From positions 124,001 to 188,000 of the forward strand of contig JADKHX010000008.1 in the NCBI GenBank assembly GCA_016721505.1: a stretch of 64,000 bases of DNA, in the 5' to 3' direction. The notes below the pieces were generated by a model. It was given only the letters and a program-made list of their open reading frames with translations, searched no databases and was not told the origin of the DNA. This stretch comes from Rhodocyclaceae bacterium (lineage in GTDB: Bacteria; Pseudomonadota; Gammaproteobacteria; Burkholderiales; Rhodocyclaceae). This document shows, piece by piece, positions 44,349 to 53,269 of the stretch. Within the stretch, counting starts at the first letter, position 1. Every line of letters begins with the position of its first letter. Position numbers and translations under genes: made by a program.

Positions 44349-45464
44349 TCAGCGACCGGTTTTGAAGGTCGTAAACAAGCGCGTGCGCAGGCGGCGAATG
44401 TCGTTATTCACGGCTTCGGGCGGTACCATTTTGGCCAGGTCTTCCGGAGTCATAAACACCGACTTGTTGGAGGCCACTTCGGGCTTAATGAACTTCGTGC
44501 TCGACGGTACGCCATTGGCATAAAACACTTTGTTGGTCAGCTCAGCATTGACTTCCGGACGCAGAATGTAATTGATGAACTTATGCGCGTTTTCGGGATG
44601 TGCAGCGTCGCTTGGGATTGCCATCGTATCGAAGAACAACACTGCACCAGTGCTGGGCACCAGCGACACGATGTTGTTACCGTTCTTGGCTTCCTTAGCG
44701 CGCGATGCAGCAATATTGATGTCGCCGTTCCACCCCAACGCCACACAGATCGAGCCGCCCGCCATATCGTTAATGTAGCCCGATGATGAGAACAAAGTCA
44801 CAAACGGCCGAATGTTTTTCAACATATTGGCTGCGACCTGATAGTCGGCGCTGTTTTTGCTATATGCGGGTTTGCCGACATAGCGCATCGCCGCAGGAAA
44901 AACTTCATCCGCCGAGTCCAGCATAGAAATGCCGCAGGACTTGAGCTTGCTCGCATACTCTGGTTTGAACAACAAATCCCAGACGTTTTCCGGCAACGGT
45001 CCGCCAATCGCCGCTTTAACTTTATCGACATTAATGCCTACCGTCGTGACCCCCCACAACCACGGCGTGATGTAGGCATTGCCAGGATCCATCGTGCCAA
45101 GCTGCTTCATCAAATTGGTGTCGAGATTCTTGAGGTTGGGAATTTTTGATTTGTCGAGCGGCATCAACAATCCACCTTCGAGCTGAATCTTGGCCCAGTT
45201 GCTTGATGGAACCACGAGGTCGTAGCCAGTCTTTCCGGCAACCAATTTCGCATGAAGAATCTCATTGGTATCAAAGTTGTCGTAGCGCACTTTGATGCCG
45301 GTTTCCTTTTCAAAATTGGAAATCGTGTCGGGGCCGATGTAGTCAGACCAGTTGTAAATATTCAGCACCTTTTCTTCGGCGGCTTGTACCGGAGCGACAA
45401 AAGCAGCGATCGAGAATGCCAGCACCGCCAGCGAACCATGGAATTTTTGATGAAACAATGTCAT
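44349..45464 (-). CDS. potF: Periplasmic putrescine-binding protein PotF-type
   Basis: The 371-residue protein has a signal peptide (SLAVLAFSIAAFVAPVQAAE) and begins its mature part VLNIYNWSDYIGPDTISNFE, the signature of PotD/PotF proteins whose Trp-Ser-Asp-Tyr box contacts the polyamine. ETGIKVRYDNFDTNEILHAK and YDLVVPSSNWAKIQLEGGLL also match. Start 45464 follows GGAGGAT by 7 bases. It gives the transporter its substrate choice, most likely putrescine given the surrounding genes. It is the first gene of the pot operon. Confidence 0.93.
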   Translation of the reverse strand: MTLFHQKFHGSLAVLAFSIAAFVAPVQAAEEKVLNIYNWSDYIGPDTISNFEKETGIKVRYDNFDTNEILHAKLVAGKTGYDLVVPSSNWAKIQLEGGLLMPLDKSKIPNLKNLDTNLMKQLGTMDPGNAYITPWLWGVTTVGINVDKVKAAIGGPLPENVWDLLFKPEYASKLKSCGISMLDSADEVFPAAMRYVGKPAYSKNSADYQVAANMLKNIRPFVTLFSSSGYINDMAGGSICVALGWNGDINIAASRAKEAKNGNNIVSLVPSTGAVLFFDTMAIPSDAAHPENAHKFINYILRPEVNAELTNKVFYANGVPSSTKFIKPEVASNKSVFMTPEDLAKMVPPEAVNNDIRRLRTRLFTTFKTGR

Positions 45465-45634
45465 GAAATCATCCTCCAAAAATTGAGCAAAAAAAAGCCG
45501 CCGACATGGCGTAAAGGCTGTGAATCTACTGAAATGTTCGCGACCGATTTATCGGTGACGTTTTCCAACGTAATCCTAGTACAAAAATCCGGTGTCGCCT
45601 AGAAGCAAGCTACCTAGTTTTGTGAATCCTGTTG

Positions 45635-45662
45635 TCAGTTGGTGCTGGTGATACGCCGTCGT
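45635..45662 (+). repeat. 28-bp dispersed repeat, copy 9 (between potF and spuC)
   Basis: Reads TCAGTTGGTGCTGG followed by TGATACGCCGTCGT, intergenic, ending 8 bases before the stop codon of the convergently read spuC-type gene. TGTCA and TGATA around the loop can pair with one G-U. Confidence 0.85.
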
Positions 45663-45669
45663 ATTGCCG

Positions 45670-47064
45670 TCAAACCCGAATATTTGCCTTGATTTCCTCC
45701 ACCGCCGCATCCAAACACTTGCGTATTAAGGCGAACATTTCATCTACTTGTGCGTGCGTAATCACAAACGGCGGCGCGAGTATCAGTCGATCACCAACGG
45801 CACGCATGATGACGCCATTGCCGAACAAATGTTTGCGACAGAGCATGCCGATACCTAGATCAGGGTCAAACATTTCCATCGTCGTTTTGTTTTTGACCAA
45901 CACCAGACCGCCCATCAAACCAATAGCATTGGCCACGCCGACCAATGGATGATCGGCGAGCGCTTCAAACTGCTGTTTGAAATACGGGCCGATGTCATCG
46001 TGGATTCGTTCGACCAGCTTTTCGCGCTGCAATATCGCAATATTCTCTAGCGCTGCCGCACAGGCCACCGGATGGCCTGAGTAAGTAAAGCCGTGATTGA
46101 AATCGCTGCCCTTTTCTATTAGGGCATCAGCCACTCTATCGCCCACCAGCACGCCGCCGAGCGGGATGTAGCCTGAGCTGACACCTTTGGCGAAAGTGAT
46201 TAAATCTGGCTGGTAACCCAAGGTCTGGCAACCAAACCAGGTGCCCAGCCGACCGAATCCGCAGATCACTTCGTCGGACACCAATAGCACATCGTACTTA
46301 GTGCAAATGCGTTGTATCTCCGGCCAATAAGTGCGTGGTGGAATAATCACGCCACCGGCACCCTGAACCGGTTCGCCAATAAACGCGGCGACTTTTTCGG
46401 CACCAAGCTCAAGGATTTTTTCTTCCAGCCAGGCAGCGGCTTTGACGCCGAATTCGTCCTCCGACATGCCTTTGCCGTGCTCAAAATAGTAGGGCTGCTC
46501 GATATGCGCAACGCCAGGAATCGGTAAGTCGCCCTGCTCGTGCATATAAGTCATGCCGCTGAGCGAAGCACCGCACACGGTAGAGCCGTGATAGGCATTG
46601 TGGCGTGAGATAAAGGTCTTCTTTTGCGGTTGTCCCTGCACATCCCAAAAGCGCCTAACCATGCGAAAGATGGTGTCGTTACCTTCCGAACCGGAGCCGG
46701 TAAAAAACACATGGTGAAAATTTGCTGGAGCGATATCTACTATGGCTTTTGCCAAATTCACCGCCGGCAAATTGGTCGTGTTAAAAAAACTGTTGTAGTA
46801 AGGCAGTGTGTCCATTTGCGCCACCACCGCCGCAGAAATTTCTTTCCGCCCGTAGCCGACATTGACGCACCACAGTCCCGACATGCCATCAAGAATTTTC
46901 TTGCCTTCCGAATCCCAAATGTAAATGCCCTCACCTTTGACGATCACCCGAGCACCCATCGCTGCAAGCGCTTTGGTATCAGTGAATGCGTGTAAATAAT
47001 GCGCGCTATCGAGCGCTTGAACGGACTTGGTATCAACAACAACGGAATCGTTTGAAGAGTGCAT
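45670..47064 (-). CDS. spuC: Putrescine--pyruvate aminotransferase (SpuC-type class III transaminase)
   Basis: The 464-residue protein matches SpuC-type transaminases that move the amino group of putrescine or related amines to pyruvate. Marks are DGMSGLWCVNVGYGRKEISA, cofactor loop FFTGSGSEGNDTIFRMVRRF, AYHGSTVCGASLSGM, the Asp in LLVSDEVICGFGRLG and the PLP Lys in LITFAKGVSSGYIPLGG. The ATG at 47064 gives the usual N-terminus; the frame is open to 47106. It offers a direct transamination route for putrescine beside the gamma-glutamyl (Puu) route. Alanine produced could be recycled by the alanine dehydrogenase at 49.4 kb. Confidence 0.9.
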   Translation of the reverse strand: MHSSNDSVVVDTKSVQALDSAHYLHAFTDTKALAAMGARVIVKGEGIYIWDSEGKKILDGMSGLWCVNVGYGRKEISAAVVAQMDTLPYYNSFFNTTNLPAVNLAKAIVDIAPANFHHVFFTGSGSEGNDTIFRMVRRFWDVQGQPQKKTFISRHNAYHGSTVCGASLSGMTYMHEQGDLPIPGVAHIEQPYYFEHGKGMSEDEFGVKAAAWLEEKILELGAEKVAAFIGEPVQGAGGVIIPPRTYWPEIQRICTKYDVLLVSDEVICGFGRLGTWFGCQTLGYQPDLITFAKGVSSGYIPLGGVLVGDRVADALIEKGSDFNHGFTYSGHPVACAAALENIAILQREKLVERIHDDIGPYFKQQFEALADHPLVGVANAIGLMGGLVLVKNKTTMEMFDPDLGIGMLCRKHLFGNGVIMRAVGDRLILAPPFVITHAQVDEMFALIRKCLDAAVEEIKANIRV

Positions 47065-47113
47065 GATCTTGAACCTTGAGTATGTATATCGAGCGTAGCG
47101 AGCCAATCAATAA

Positions 47114-47129
47114 CCCCGCCCGGGCGGGG
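47114..47129. repeat. GC palindrome upstream of the spuC-type gene
   Basis: CCCCGCCCGGGCGGGG is a perfect 16-bp palindrome followed by AAGGGGTGGGGG. It resembles the block at 38029-38105 and the palindrome at 17965, and probably belongs to the same class of intergenic GC-rich repeats. Confidence 0.65.
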
Positions 47130-47151
47130 AAGGGGTGGGGGACTTTACTTG

Positions 47152-47202
47152 GCATTTGTTGCTAAACGCGTGAGCTCTGCTCACACGTTCAACAACAAAT
47201 GC
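47152..47202. terminator. Imperfect long inverted repeat across the puuA stop codon
   Basis: Outer arms GCATTTGTTG and CAACAAATGC are perfect over 10 bp; inner segments AACG/CGTT and GTGAGC/GCTCAC also pair around a short loop. The structure covers the last codons and stop of puuA (minus strand) and could end transcription or stabilise the mRNA. Confidence 0.55.
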
Positions 47203-48551
47203 TGCCGTTCCCAGGGGCTAATTACGGCGTTGTATTCGCCTAATTCCCACTCCTTTACTGCCGCGAAAACGGTGACGAATTGTTTGGACAAAATGTCGTG
47301 AATTTCTTTGCAATTTTTGATGCGATCCAGCGACTCGCGCAAGGTGCGCGGTAGCTCGTGTTTGCCCTCATAGGCGTTGCCTTTGGTTTCCAACTCGGGT
47401 TTGATTTTGTCCATCATGCCCAGATAGCCGCAAGCCAATGTAGTTGCCAAAGCCAAATAGATATTTGCATCGGCACCGACCAAACGATTTTCGATGCGCC
47501 GCGCAACCGGTGAGGAATGTGGCACACGCAGGCCAACCGTGCGGTTGTCGGTGCCCCAACAGACATTGGTTGGTGCGGCCATGTTCTTGACCAAACGCCG
47601 ATACGAATTCACATACGGCGCAAAAATCGCCATCGTTTCCGGCAGATAACGTTGCATGCCGCCAATGAAATGAGAGAAGTTCTTGGTCGCATTGCCGTTC
47701 TTGTCACTAAAAATATTCGCGCCGGTTTTGGTATCCAGAATGCTGGTGTGAATATGCATCGCACTGCCCGGCTGGTTGGCCATCGGCTTGGCCATAAAGG
47801 TCGCATACATATTGTGCCGAAACGCCGCTTCGCGAACCGTGCGCTTGAAAGTAAACACGCTGTCAGCCAGCTCCAGCGCGTTGCCGTGGAGGAAATTGAT
47901 TTCCATTTGACCGGTGCCAATTTCGTGAATCAAGGTATCGATATCGAGTTTCTGCGCGGCACAGTAATCGTAAATATCTTCGAACAGCGGATCGAATTCA
48001 TTGACCGCGTCGATGCTGTAAGACTGCCGCCCCGATTCGGCGCGACCGCTGCGGCCTATCGGTGGAGTTAGTGGCAAATCCGGATCGGTATTGCGTGCCG
48101 TGATGTAGAACTCCAACTCCGGCGCGACCACTGGCTCCCAACCCTGCTTCTTGTACAAATCAAGCACACGATGCAGCACGCTGCGTGAAGCGAATTCCAC
48201 CAAGCGCCCGTCGGAATGGTAGCAATCGTGAATCACAATCGCGGTCGGATCGGTCGCCCAGGGTACGATACGCACCGTCGAAGGATCTGGTTTCAAAACC
48301 ATATCCAAATCGATTTCGTTAATCACATCGTAGTAAGGCCCGTTCTCCGGAAAATTTCCGGTGACCGTCATGCCCATGATGGCCTCGGGCAAGCGCAAGC
48401 CGCGTTCTTCCACGAATTTTTCACGCGGCGTGATTTTCCCGCGCGCGGTGCCGGTCAAATCCGGCACCATACATTCGACCTCAGTCACCCGATGCTCGTT
48501 GAGCCAAGCATCCATTTCTGCATACTGCATTTGTTCTCGTTTCGACATCAT
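47181..48551 (-). CDS. puuA: Gamma-glutamylputrescine synthetase (PuuA-type glutamine synthetase)
   Basis: The 456-residue protein belongs to the glutamine synthetase fold. Metal and substrate segments are VVAPELEFYITARN, QMEINFLHGNALELAD, SAMHIHTSILD and the Arg-rich GTDNRTVGLRVPHSSPVARR with ENRLVGADANIYLALAT. This pattern is closer to PuuA, which ligates glutamate to putrescine, than to GlnA: the adenylylation Tyr loop of GlnA is not seen. AGGGGA is 6 bases before the ATG at 48551. It is followed upstream by puuD, which removes the glutamyl group at the end of the route. Confidence 0.88.
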   Translation of the reverse strand: MMSKREQMQYAEMDAWLNEHRVTEVECMVPDLTGTARGKITPREKFVEERGLRLPEAIMGMTVTGNFPENGPYYDVINEIDLDMVLKPDPSTVRIVPWATDPTAIVIHDCYHSDGRLVEFASRSVLHRVLDLYKKQGWEPVVAPELEFYITARNTDPDLPLTPPIGRSGRAESGRQSYSIDAVNEFDPLFEDIYDYCAAQKLDIDTLIHEIGTGQMEINFLHGNALELADSVFTFKRTVREAAFRHNMYATFMAKPMANQPGSAMHIHTSILDTKTGANIFSDKNGNATKNFSHFIGGMQRYLPETMAIFAPYVNSYRRLVKNMAAPTNVCWGTDNRTVGLRVPHSSPVARRIENRLVGADANIYLALATTLACGYLGMMDKIKPELETKGNAYEGKHELPRTLRESLDRIKNCKEIHDILSKQFVTVFAAVKEWELGEYNAVISPWERQHLLLNV

Positions 48552-48579
48552 TGTTCCCCTAAAAAATCCTGCAACGATG

Positions 48580-49338
48580 CTACTTGCTATCGCGATAGCG
48601 ACGGCATGCATCGCCGAAAGCACTAAACAACTTTGCCGACTCCGGATTGTCCATCACTTTCCATTCGGGGTGCCACTGCACCGCCATGGCAAAACCACTC
48701 GCCGCTTCGACCCTTACTGCTTCGATCTGTCCATCCGGCGCAATCGCCTCAGCGACCAAACCCGCGCCAAGGCAATCTATACCTTGACCATGCACCGAAT
48801 TCACCTGTATCTCCGCTGTTCCACCGAATAGATTTTGCAAGGCGCCGCCAGCAAGTAAAGTGACTGGATGCGCCGGCCCGTATTGCACCTCAAGTGGTTG
48901 CGTGTTGTCCTCGCGATGATCAAGCCGCCCGGGCACAGCATGCACTTGTTGATGCAATGTGCCGCCCATTGCCACATTAATTTCCTGAAAGCCGCGACAA
49001 ATTCCAAACACCGGCATACCGATTTCTATCGCCGCTCGAATCAACGGCAAAGTCGTTTCATCGCGTGCGGTATCGATCAGCATCTCCGGGCTATGGGCCA
49101 CTTGCCCGTAGTGTTTCGGCTCCACGTTGGACGCCGACCCGGTGAGTAGCAAGCCATCAATCATCCCTAGCAATTGCTCTCGATCTTGCGCGTCGCCCAA
49201 GGCTGGCAAAGGCAGCGGCATGCACGCTGCTGCGCTCGTCAGCGCATCAATATATTTTTGCCCGACCACATGGTAATTGTGTATGCCGATGGGCTTGATG
49301 CAAGCCGGAATTCCGACGATGGGGCGTTTTGATGACAT
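48580..49338 (-). CDS. puuD: Gamma-glutamyl-GABA hydrolase PuuD
   Basis: PuuD cleaves gamma-glutamyl-GABA to glutamate and GABA. The 252-residue class I amidotransferase-like hydrolase (peptidase C26) has the nucleophile Cys in VFGICRGFQEINVAMGG and the His-Glu pair in AVQWHPEWKV, plus LLLTGSASNVEPKHYG. The start at 49338 (MSSKRPIVGIP) has AGGGAAA about 8 bases upstream; a longer frame reaching 49383 overlaps the alanine dehydrogenase stop. The puuA gene follows 28 bases downstream, so puuD and puuA are probably one operon with ald. Confidence 0.92.
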   Translation of the reverse strand: MSSKRPIVGIPACIKPIGIHNYHVVGQKYIDALTSAAACMPLPLPALGDAQDREQLLGMIDGLLLTGSASNVEPKHYGQVAHSPEMLIDTARDETTLPLIRAAIEIGMPVFGICRGFQEINVAMGGTLHQQVHAVPGRLDHREDNTQPLEVQYGPAHPVTLLAGGALQNLFGGTAEIQVNSVHGQGIDCLGAGLVAEAIAPDGQIEAVRVEAASGFAMAVQWHPEWKVMDNPESAKLFSAFGDACRRYRDSK

Positions 49339-49379
49339 AGATTTCCCTGAAAGGTCTGCGCAGTTCGACTGAATATATG

Positions 49380-50483
49380 TCAAACCAATGGTTCGTATTT
49401 ATAGCCCAAATCGCGCGCCACAGCAGCGTAGGTGATCGCGCCGCGATGCACGTTGAGCCCGTTCGCCAAATGTGGGTTATCTGTCAGCGCTTGTCGATAG
49501 CCCTTGTTAGCAATCTGCAAGACGAAGGGCAAGGTTGCGTTGGTCAGCGCTAGCGTTGAGGTTCTAGCGACACCACCCGGCATGTTGGCCACACAATAGT
49601 GCACCACACCGTCCACCACATAGGTCGGATCCTGATGGGTAGTTGCGTGCGAGGTTTCCAGGCAGCCGCCTTGATCGATCGCGACGTCAACGATGACCGA
49701 CCCGGCACGCATCAGCGAGAGCATTTCACGGGTGACCAGCTTTGGTGCAGCAGCACCGGGAATCAACACGCCACCGATGATCAAATCTACCTGCGGCAAA
49801 TGGGTGGCAATGTTTTCACGGTTCGATACTTCGGTCAGCAAACGCGGACCAAAATCGTTGTCGATTTGCGTCAGGCGAGGCAACGAAATGTCCATGATGG
49901 TGACTTGCGCGCCAAACCCTAACGCGATTCGCGCGGCGTTAATGCCAACCACCCCGCCACCGAGTACCAACACTCGTGCGGGCGGCACTCCGGGGACGCC
50001 GGAGAGCAAGACACCTAGTCCGCCGTGCGATTTCTCCAGCGCTTGAGCGCCCGCTTGAATCGACATACGTCCGGCCACTTCCGACATCGGCTTAAGCAAC
50101 GGTAAGCCGCCGTGATCGTCGGTGACGGTTTCGTAGGCAATGGCGACACAGTCGGAATTCAACAATCCTTTGGTCTGCTCCGGATCCGGCGCCAAATGCA
50201 AATAGGTGAACAATATTTGGCCGGGGCGTAGTTGAAGGAGTTCCTCAGCTTGCGGTTCCTTGACCTTAACTACCATCTCGGCGCCAGCGAATATTTCCCC
50301 GGCATTGGCTGCGATCTGCGCGCCTGCTGCGAGATACATTGCGTCAGAGAAGCCGACGCCGTTGCCGGCCGTGGTTTCGACCGAGACTTGATGGCCTGCG
50401 CGCACCAGCGCGGCGGCGCCTGCCGGTGTCAGGCCGACTCGATACTCATGATTCTTGATTTCTTTGCAGACGCCAACGCGCAT
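49380..50483 (-). CDS. ald: Alanine dehydrogenase
   Basis: Ald interconverts alanine and pyruvate plus ammonia with NAD. The 367-residue protein has the substrate-site start VGVCKEIKNHEYRVGLTPAG, the Lys in VVKVKEPQ, His in LFTYLHLAPD, the NAD loop VLVLGGGVVGINAARIALGF and VDVAIDQGGCLETS. All conserved features of the family are present. Its position beside pyruvate-dependent transaminases suggests that it regenerates pyruvate and releases ammonia. It is divergent from a MocR-type regulator with a 155-base gap containing candidate binding repeats. Confidence 0.95.
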   Translation of the reverse strand: MRVGVCKEIKNHEYRVGLTPAGAAALVRAGHQVSVETTAGNGVGFSDAMYLAAGAQIAANAGEIFAGAEMVVKVKEPQAEELLQLRPGQILFTYLHLAPDPEQTKGLLNSDCVAIAYETVTDDHGGLPLLKPMSEVAGRMSIQAGAQALEKSHGGLGVLLSGVPGVPPARVLVLGGGVVGINAARIALGFGAQVTIMDISLPRLTQIDNDFGPRLLTEVSNRENIATHLPQVDLIIGGVLIPGAAAPKLVTREMLSLMRAGSVIVDVAIDQGGCLETSHATTHQDPTYVVDGVVHYCVANMPGGVARTSTLALTNATLPFVLQIANKGYRQALTDNPHLANGLNVHRGAITYAAVARDLGYKYEPLV

Positions 50484-50579
50484 GATTTTCTCTCCGTGGG
50501 GCTTGTTTTACCGTTTGACGATTTGTGTCGTCACTTTCGCAGGTTCGAACTCTAGCGAATATTGGTATCATTGTAAGAG

Positions 50580-50620
50580 CCACTTTTCACATTTCGATAG
50601 AACCACTTCATTTGATCTAG
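50580..50620. promoter_or_regulatory. Candidate MocR binding direct repeats in ald / mocR gap
   Basis: CCACTT occurs at 50580 and 50603, each followed by a related ATTT-GAT element (CACATTTCGAT and CATTTGAT), a spacing of 23 bases or about two helical turns. A weaker TCACTT lies at 50531. MocR/GabR regulators commonly bind direct repeats with such spacing near their own gene. Assignment is by position and repeat pattern only. Confidence 0.4.
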
Positions 50621-50638
50621 GCGAGCGAGTTTTCACCT

Positions 50639-52123
50639 ATGACTCCATTTTCCCTCGGCGAATGGTTGCTGGCCGATATGCATCAAGCCACGGCGAACGC
50701 CCCACACAATGCGCTCCACCGCTATCGAAGTGTTTATGCAGGAATTCGTAAAGCGATACTAAGCCGACGTTTGACGCCTGGAATCCGTTTGCCGTCCAGT
50801 CGTTCATTGGCACAAGAATTGTCCGTCTCACGCAACACCGTGGTGGCTGCCTTTGATCAGCTATTGGCCGAGGGCTATGTGACCGCAGTGACTGGTAGCG
50901 GTACTTTCGTTGCCGCCATTAGGCGCAACGACAAAGTTCGCAGCGCAGTTGTACGCGCTGGTCGCGGCCCCATCTTATCGGCGCGGGGGCGGCGAATATT
51001 GACTGCGCCCGGCGGTGCCACGCATGAGATCCAGCCATTCGTTCCGGGTATGGACGATTTCTCGGTGTTCCCATCAAAAATCTGGCAGCGCCTACAAAAT
51101 AAGTATTGGCGCGACAGCCCAGCGGAGCTGCTCGACTATGCAGCGGCCGGTGGCTATATGCCGCTGCGACGAACCATCGCCAACTATCTCAGCATTTCGC
51201 GCTCCGTGCGAGTGACCACCGAGCAAGTACTGATCACCGCAGGGACGCAGCAGTCACTTCAATTGTGCGCTCAGCTGCTAGCCAATGCGGGCGATTTGGC
51301 TTGGGTCGAAGACCCCGGCTACTGGGCCGCGCGGAAAGTCTTTGAAGCCTGTGATCTCAATCTGCGCCCGATAGTTGTCGATGCCGAAGGGATTCATCCT
51401 GAAGTTGCCGACCTTACCACTGAGCCGCGCTTGATCTATGTCACACCATCGCATCACTATCCAACCAGCGCAGTGATGAGTCTGCCGCGCCGCCAAGCGC
51501 TACTCGATCTGGCGGCAGCTAAGGGCGCTTGGATACTGGAGGATGACTACGACAGCGAGTTCCGCTACAGCGGGCGCCCGCTTTCGTCACTTCAGGGTCT
51601 GGACAATCACGATTGCGTCATCTATCTAGGCACTTTCTCGAAGATTTTGTATCCCGGCATTAAGCTCGGTTATATGGTCGTACCAATCGATCTCGCCGAG
51701 CCATTCAAGCGCACTTTGTACGACACCCAGCGGCCCGGCCAAGTGATGTTGCAAGCGGCGTTGGCCGATTTCATCGAGCAAGGACACTTCGCTACTCACG
51801 TCCGCAAAGTTCGTCAGGTATATGGCGAACGGCGTGAATCTTTGGTCAAAGTATTGCGCGCCGTGCTTGGCCCTCACGCACAACTATCCAAGGAAGAATC
51901 CGGCATGCACTTGGTGATCGAACTACCTGACCAGGCTTCCGATATTGGTATTGCTGCCGAAGCTGCCAAACAAGGGCTCGTGGTCCGCGCATTGTCGAGT
52001 TACTATCTAGGTAATCAACGGCGTAGCGGGCTCGTAGTTGGCTATGCGTATGTGCCAACGCAACGGATTAAACATTTCGGCACCTTACTCGGACACATCG
52101 TCAAGTCGGCGCTGCGGCGATAA
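50639..52123 (+). CDS. MocR/GabR-family regulator (GntR HTH fused to class I transaminase)
   Basis: The 494-residue protein has an N-terminal GntR winged helix (RSVYAGIRKAILSRRLTPGI, RLPSSRSLAQELSVSRNTVV, VTAVTGSGTFVA) and a C-terminal aminotransferase-like domain that binds PLP: LITAGTQQSLQLCAQLL, WILEDDYDSEFRYSG and the lysine in LGTFSKILYPGIKLGYMV. In GabR and PdxR this domain senses GABA or PLP rather than acting as an enzyme. Given its place divergent from ald-puuD-puuA it probably senses GABA, alanine or a PLP adduct and controls these genes. Confidence 0.92.
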   Translation: MTPFSLGEWLLADMHQATANAPHNALHRYRSVYAGIRKAILSRRLTPGIRLPSSRSLAQELSVSRNTVVAAFDQLLAEGYVTAVTGSGTFVAAIRRNDKVRSAVVRAGRGPILSARGRRILTAPGGATHEIQPFVPGMDDFSVFPSKIWQRLQNKYWRDSPAELLDYAAAGGYMPLRRTIANYLSISRSVRVTTEQVLITAGTQQSLQLCAQLLANAGDLAWVEDPGYWAARKVFEACDLNLRPIVVDAEGIHPEVADLTTEPRLIYVTPSHHYPTSAVMSLPRRQALLDLAAAKGAWILEDDYDSEFRYSGRPLSSLQGLDNHDCVIYLGTFSKILYPGIKLGYMVVPIDLAEPFKRTLYDTQRPGQVMLQAALADFIEQGHFATHVRKVRQVYGERRESLVKVLRAVLGPHAQLSKEESGMHLVIELPDQASDIGIAAEAAKQGLVVRALSSYYLGNQRRSGLVVGYAYVPTQRIKHFGTLLGHIVKSALRR

Positions 52124-52145
52124 CTTTGGCTGCTATACAAACTCG

Positions 52146-52173
52146 CCAGTTGGTGCTCACGACACGCCGTCAT
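52146..52173 (+). repeat. 28-bp dispersed repeat, copy 10 (between mocR and LLM oxidoreductase)
   Basis: Reads CCAGTTGGTGCT then CACGACACGCCGTCAT. The right stem arm is changed to CTCA so only partial pairing remains, while loop and tail are kept. Intergenic, preceded by CTCG as in copy 12. Confidence 0.85.
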
Positions 52174-52227
52174 ATCAGCTACTAAACCACCTTACTTCCA
52201 TTGACACACCTTGAGCCAAAACCACCG

Positions 52228-53247
52228 ATGACTATCCCACTTTCTGTTCTTGATCTGGCACCGATTTTGGCCGGCGCGGATTCACCTAACCCGGCTACAC
52301 AGTCTTTTCGCAACACACTTGATCTTGCGCAGCATTGCGAGCGTTGGGGTTACCGGCGCTATTGGCTGGCCGAGCACCACGGCATGCCTGGCATTGCCAG
52401 TGCGGCGACGGCGGTGGTGATCGGGCATGTGGCGGCAGGTACTTCAACTATTCGCGTAGGTGCTGGTGGTGTGATGTTGCCCAATCATGCGCCGCTGGTG
52501 ATTGCCGAACAATTTGGAACGCTCGAGTCTTTGTTTCCCGGACGGATTGATTTAGGCTTGGGACGTGCGCCAGGGACAGATCAAATCACCATGCGCGCAT
52601 TGCGGCGTAATTTGGATGCGGATGTGGATCAGTTTCCACAGGATGTTTTGGAGCTGATGCAATACTTCGCCCCGGCACAAAGCGGCCAAGCAGTTCAGGC
52701 CGTGCCCGGCGCCGGCTTGAGCGTGCCATTGTGGATACTCGGTTCAAGTTTATTTGGCGCGCAGCTTGCCGGCGCTTTGGGATTGCCGTTTGCATTCGCT
52801 TCGCATTTCGCGCCACAGCAGATGCTGCAAGCAATATCCCTTTACCGTCGCAATTTCCAGCCCTCAAGCCAGTTGGCCAAGCCTTATGTGATGCTCGGCT
52901 TCAATGTGTTTGCCGCCGGCAGTGACAATGCCGCACAGTTTTTAGCTAGTTCGATGCAGCAAGCCTTTGTGAAATTGCGCCGTGGCACGCCGGGACGATT
53001 TCCGCCGCCGACGGATAATTATTTGGCAAGCTTGCCGAACGCTGATAAATTTTTGCTCGATCAAGTTTTGTCGTGTTCCGCGATAGGTGCGGCAGCTACC
53101 ATTCATAACTCGATCACGGCGTTCATCGAGCGGACTGGTGCCGATGAATTAATGATTACCTCGTCGATTTTCGATCACCAAGCACGCCTGCGCTCTTACG
53201 AAATTTTGGCCGAAGTCGCACGCGATATTGCGAAATTCGTTCCTTAA
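52228..53247 (+). CDS. LLM-class (luciferase-like) flavin-dependent oxidoreductase
   Basis: From the ATG at 52228 the product has 339 residues and the luciferase-like TIM-barrel pattern: SVLDLAPILAGADSP, YWLAEHHGMPGIASAATAVV, VGAGGVMLPNHAPLVIAEQF and RIDLGLGRAPGTDQITMRAL. This sub-group (MsnO8/YhbW-like) uses FMN; physiological substrates are mostly unknown. An upstream TTG at 52201 would extend the chain by nine residues. A copy of the dispersed repeat lies about 55 bases upstream. The MFS gene follows on the same strand with a 22-base gap. Confidence 0.9.
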   Translation: MTIPLSVLDLAPILAGADSPNPATQSFRNTLDLAQHCERWGYRRYWLAEHHGMPGIASAATAVVIGHVAAGTSTIRVGAGGVMLPNHAPLVIAEQFGTLESLFPGRIDLGLGRAPGTDQITMRALRRNLDADVDQFPQDVLELMQYFAPAQSGQAVQAVPGAGLSVPLWILGSSLFGAQLAGALGLPFAFASHFAPQQMLQAISLYRRNFQPSSQLAKPYVMLGFNVFAAGSDNAAQFLASSMQQAFVKLRRGTPGRFPPPTDNYLASLPNADKFLLDQVLSCSAIGAAATIHNSITAFIERTGADELMITSSIFDHQARLRSYEILAEVARDIAKFVP

Positions 53248-53269
53248 TCTTCAACGCTTCGATGCAAGC

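Noticed and set aside
50805..50830. TTGGCACAAGAATTGTCC as a sigma-54 promoter
   Set aside because: It lies inside the coding region of the MocR HTH domain and only partly fits the -24/-12 consensus.
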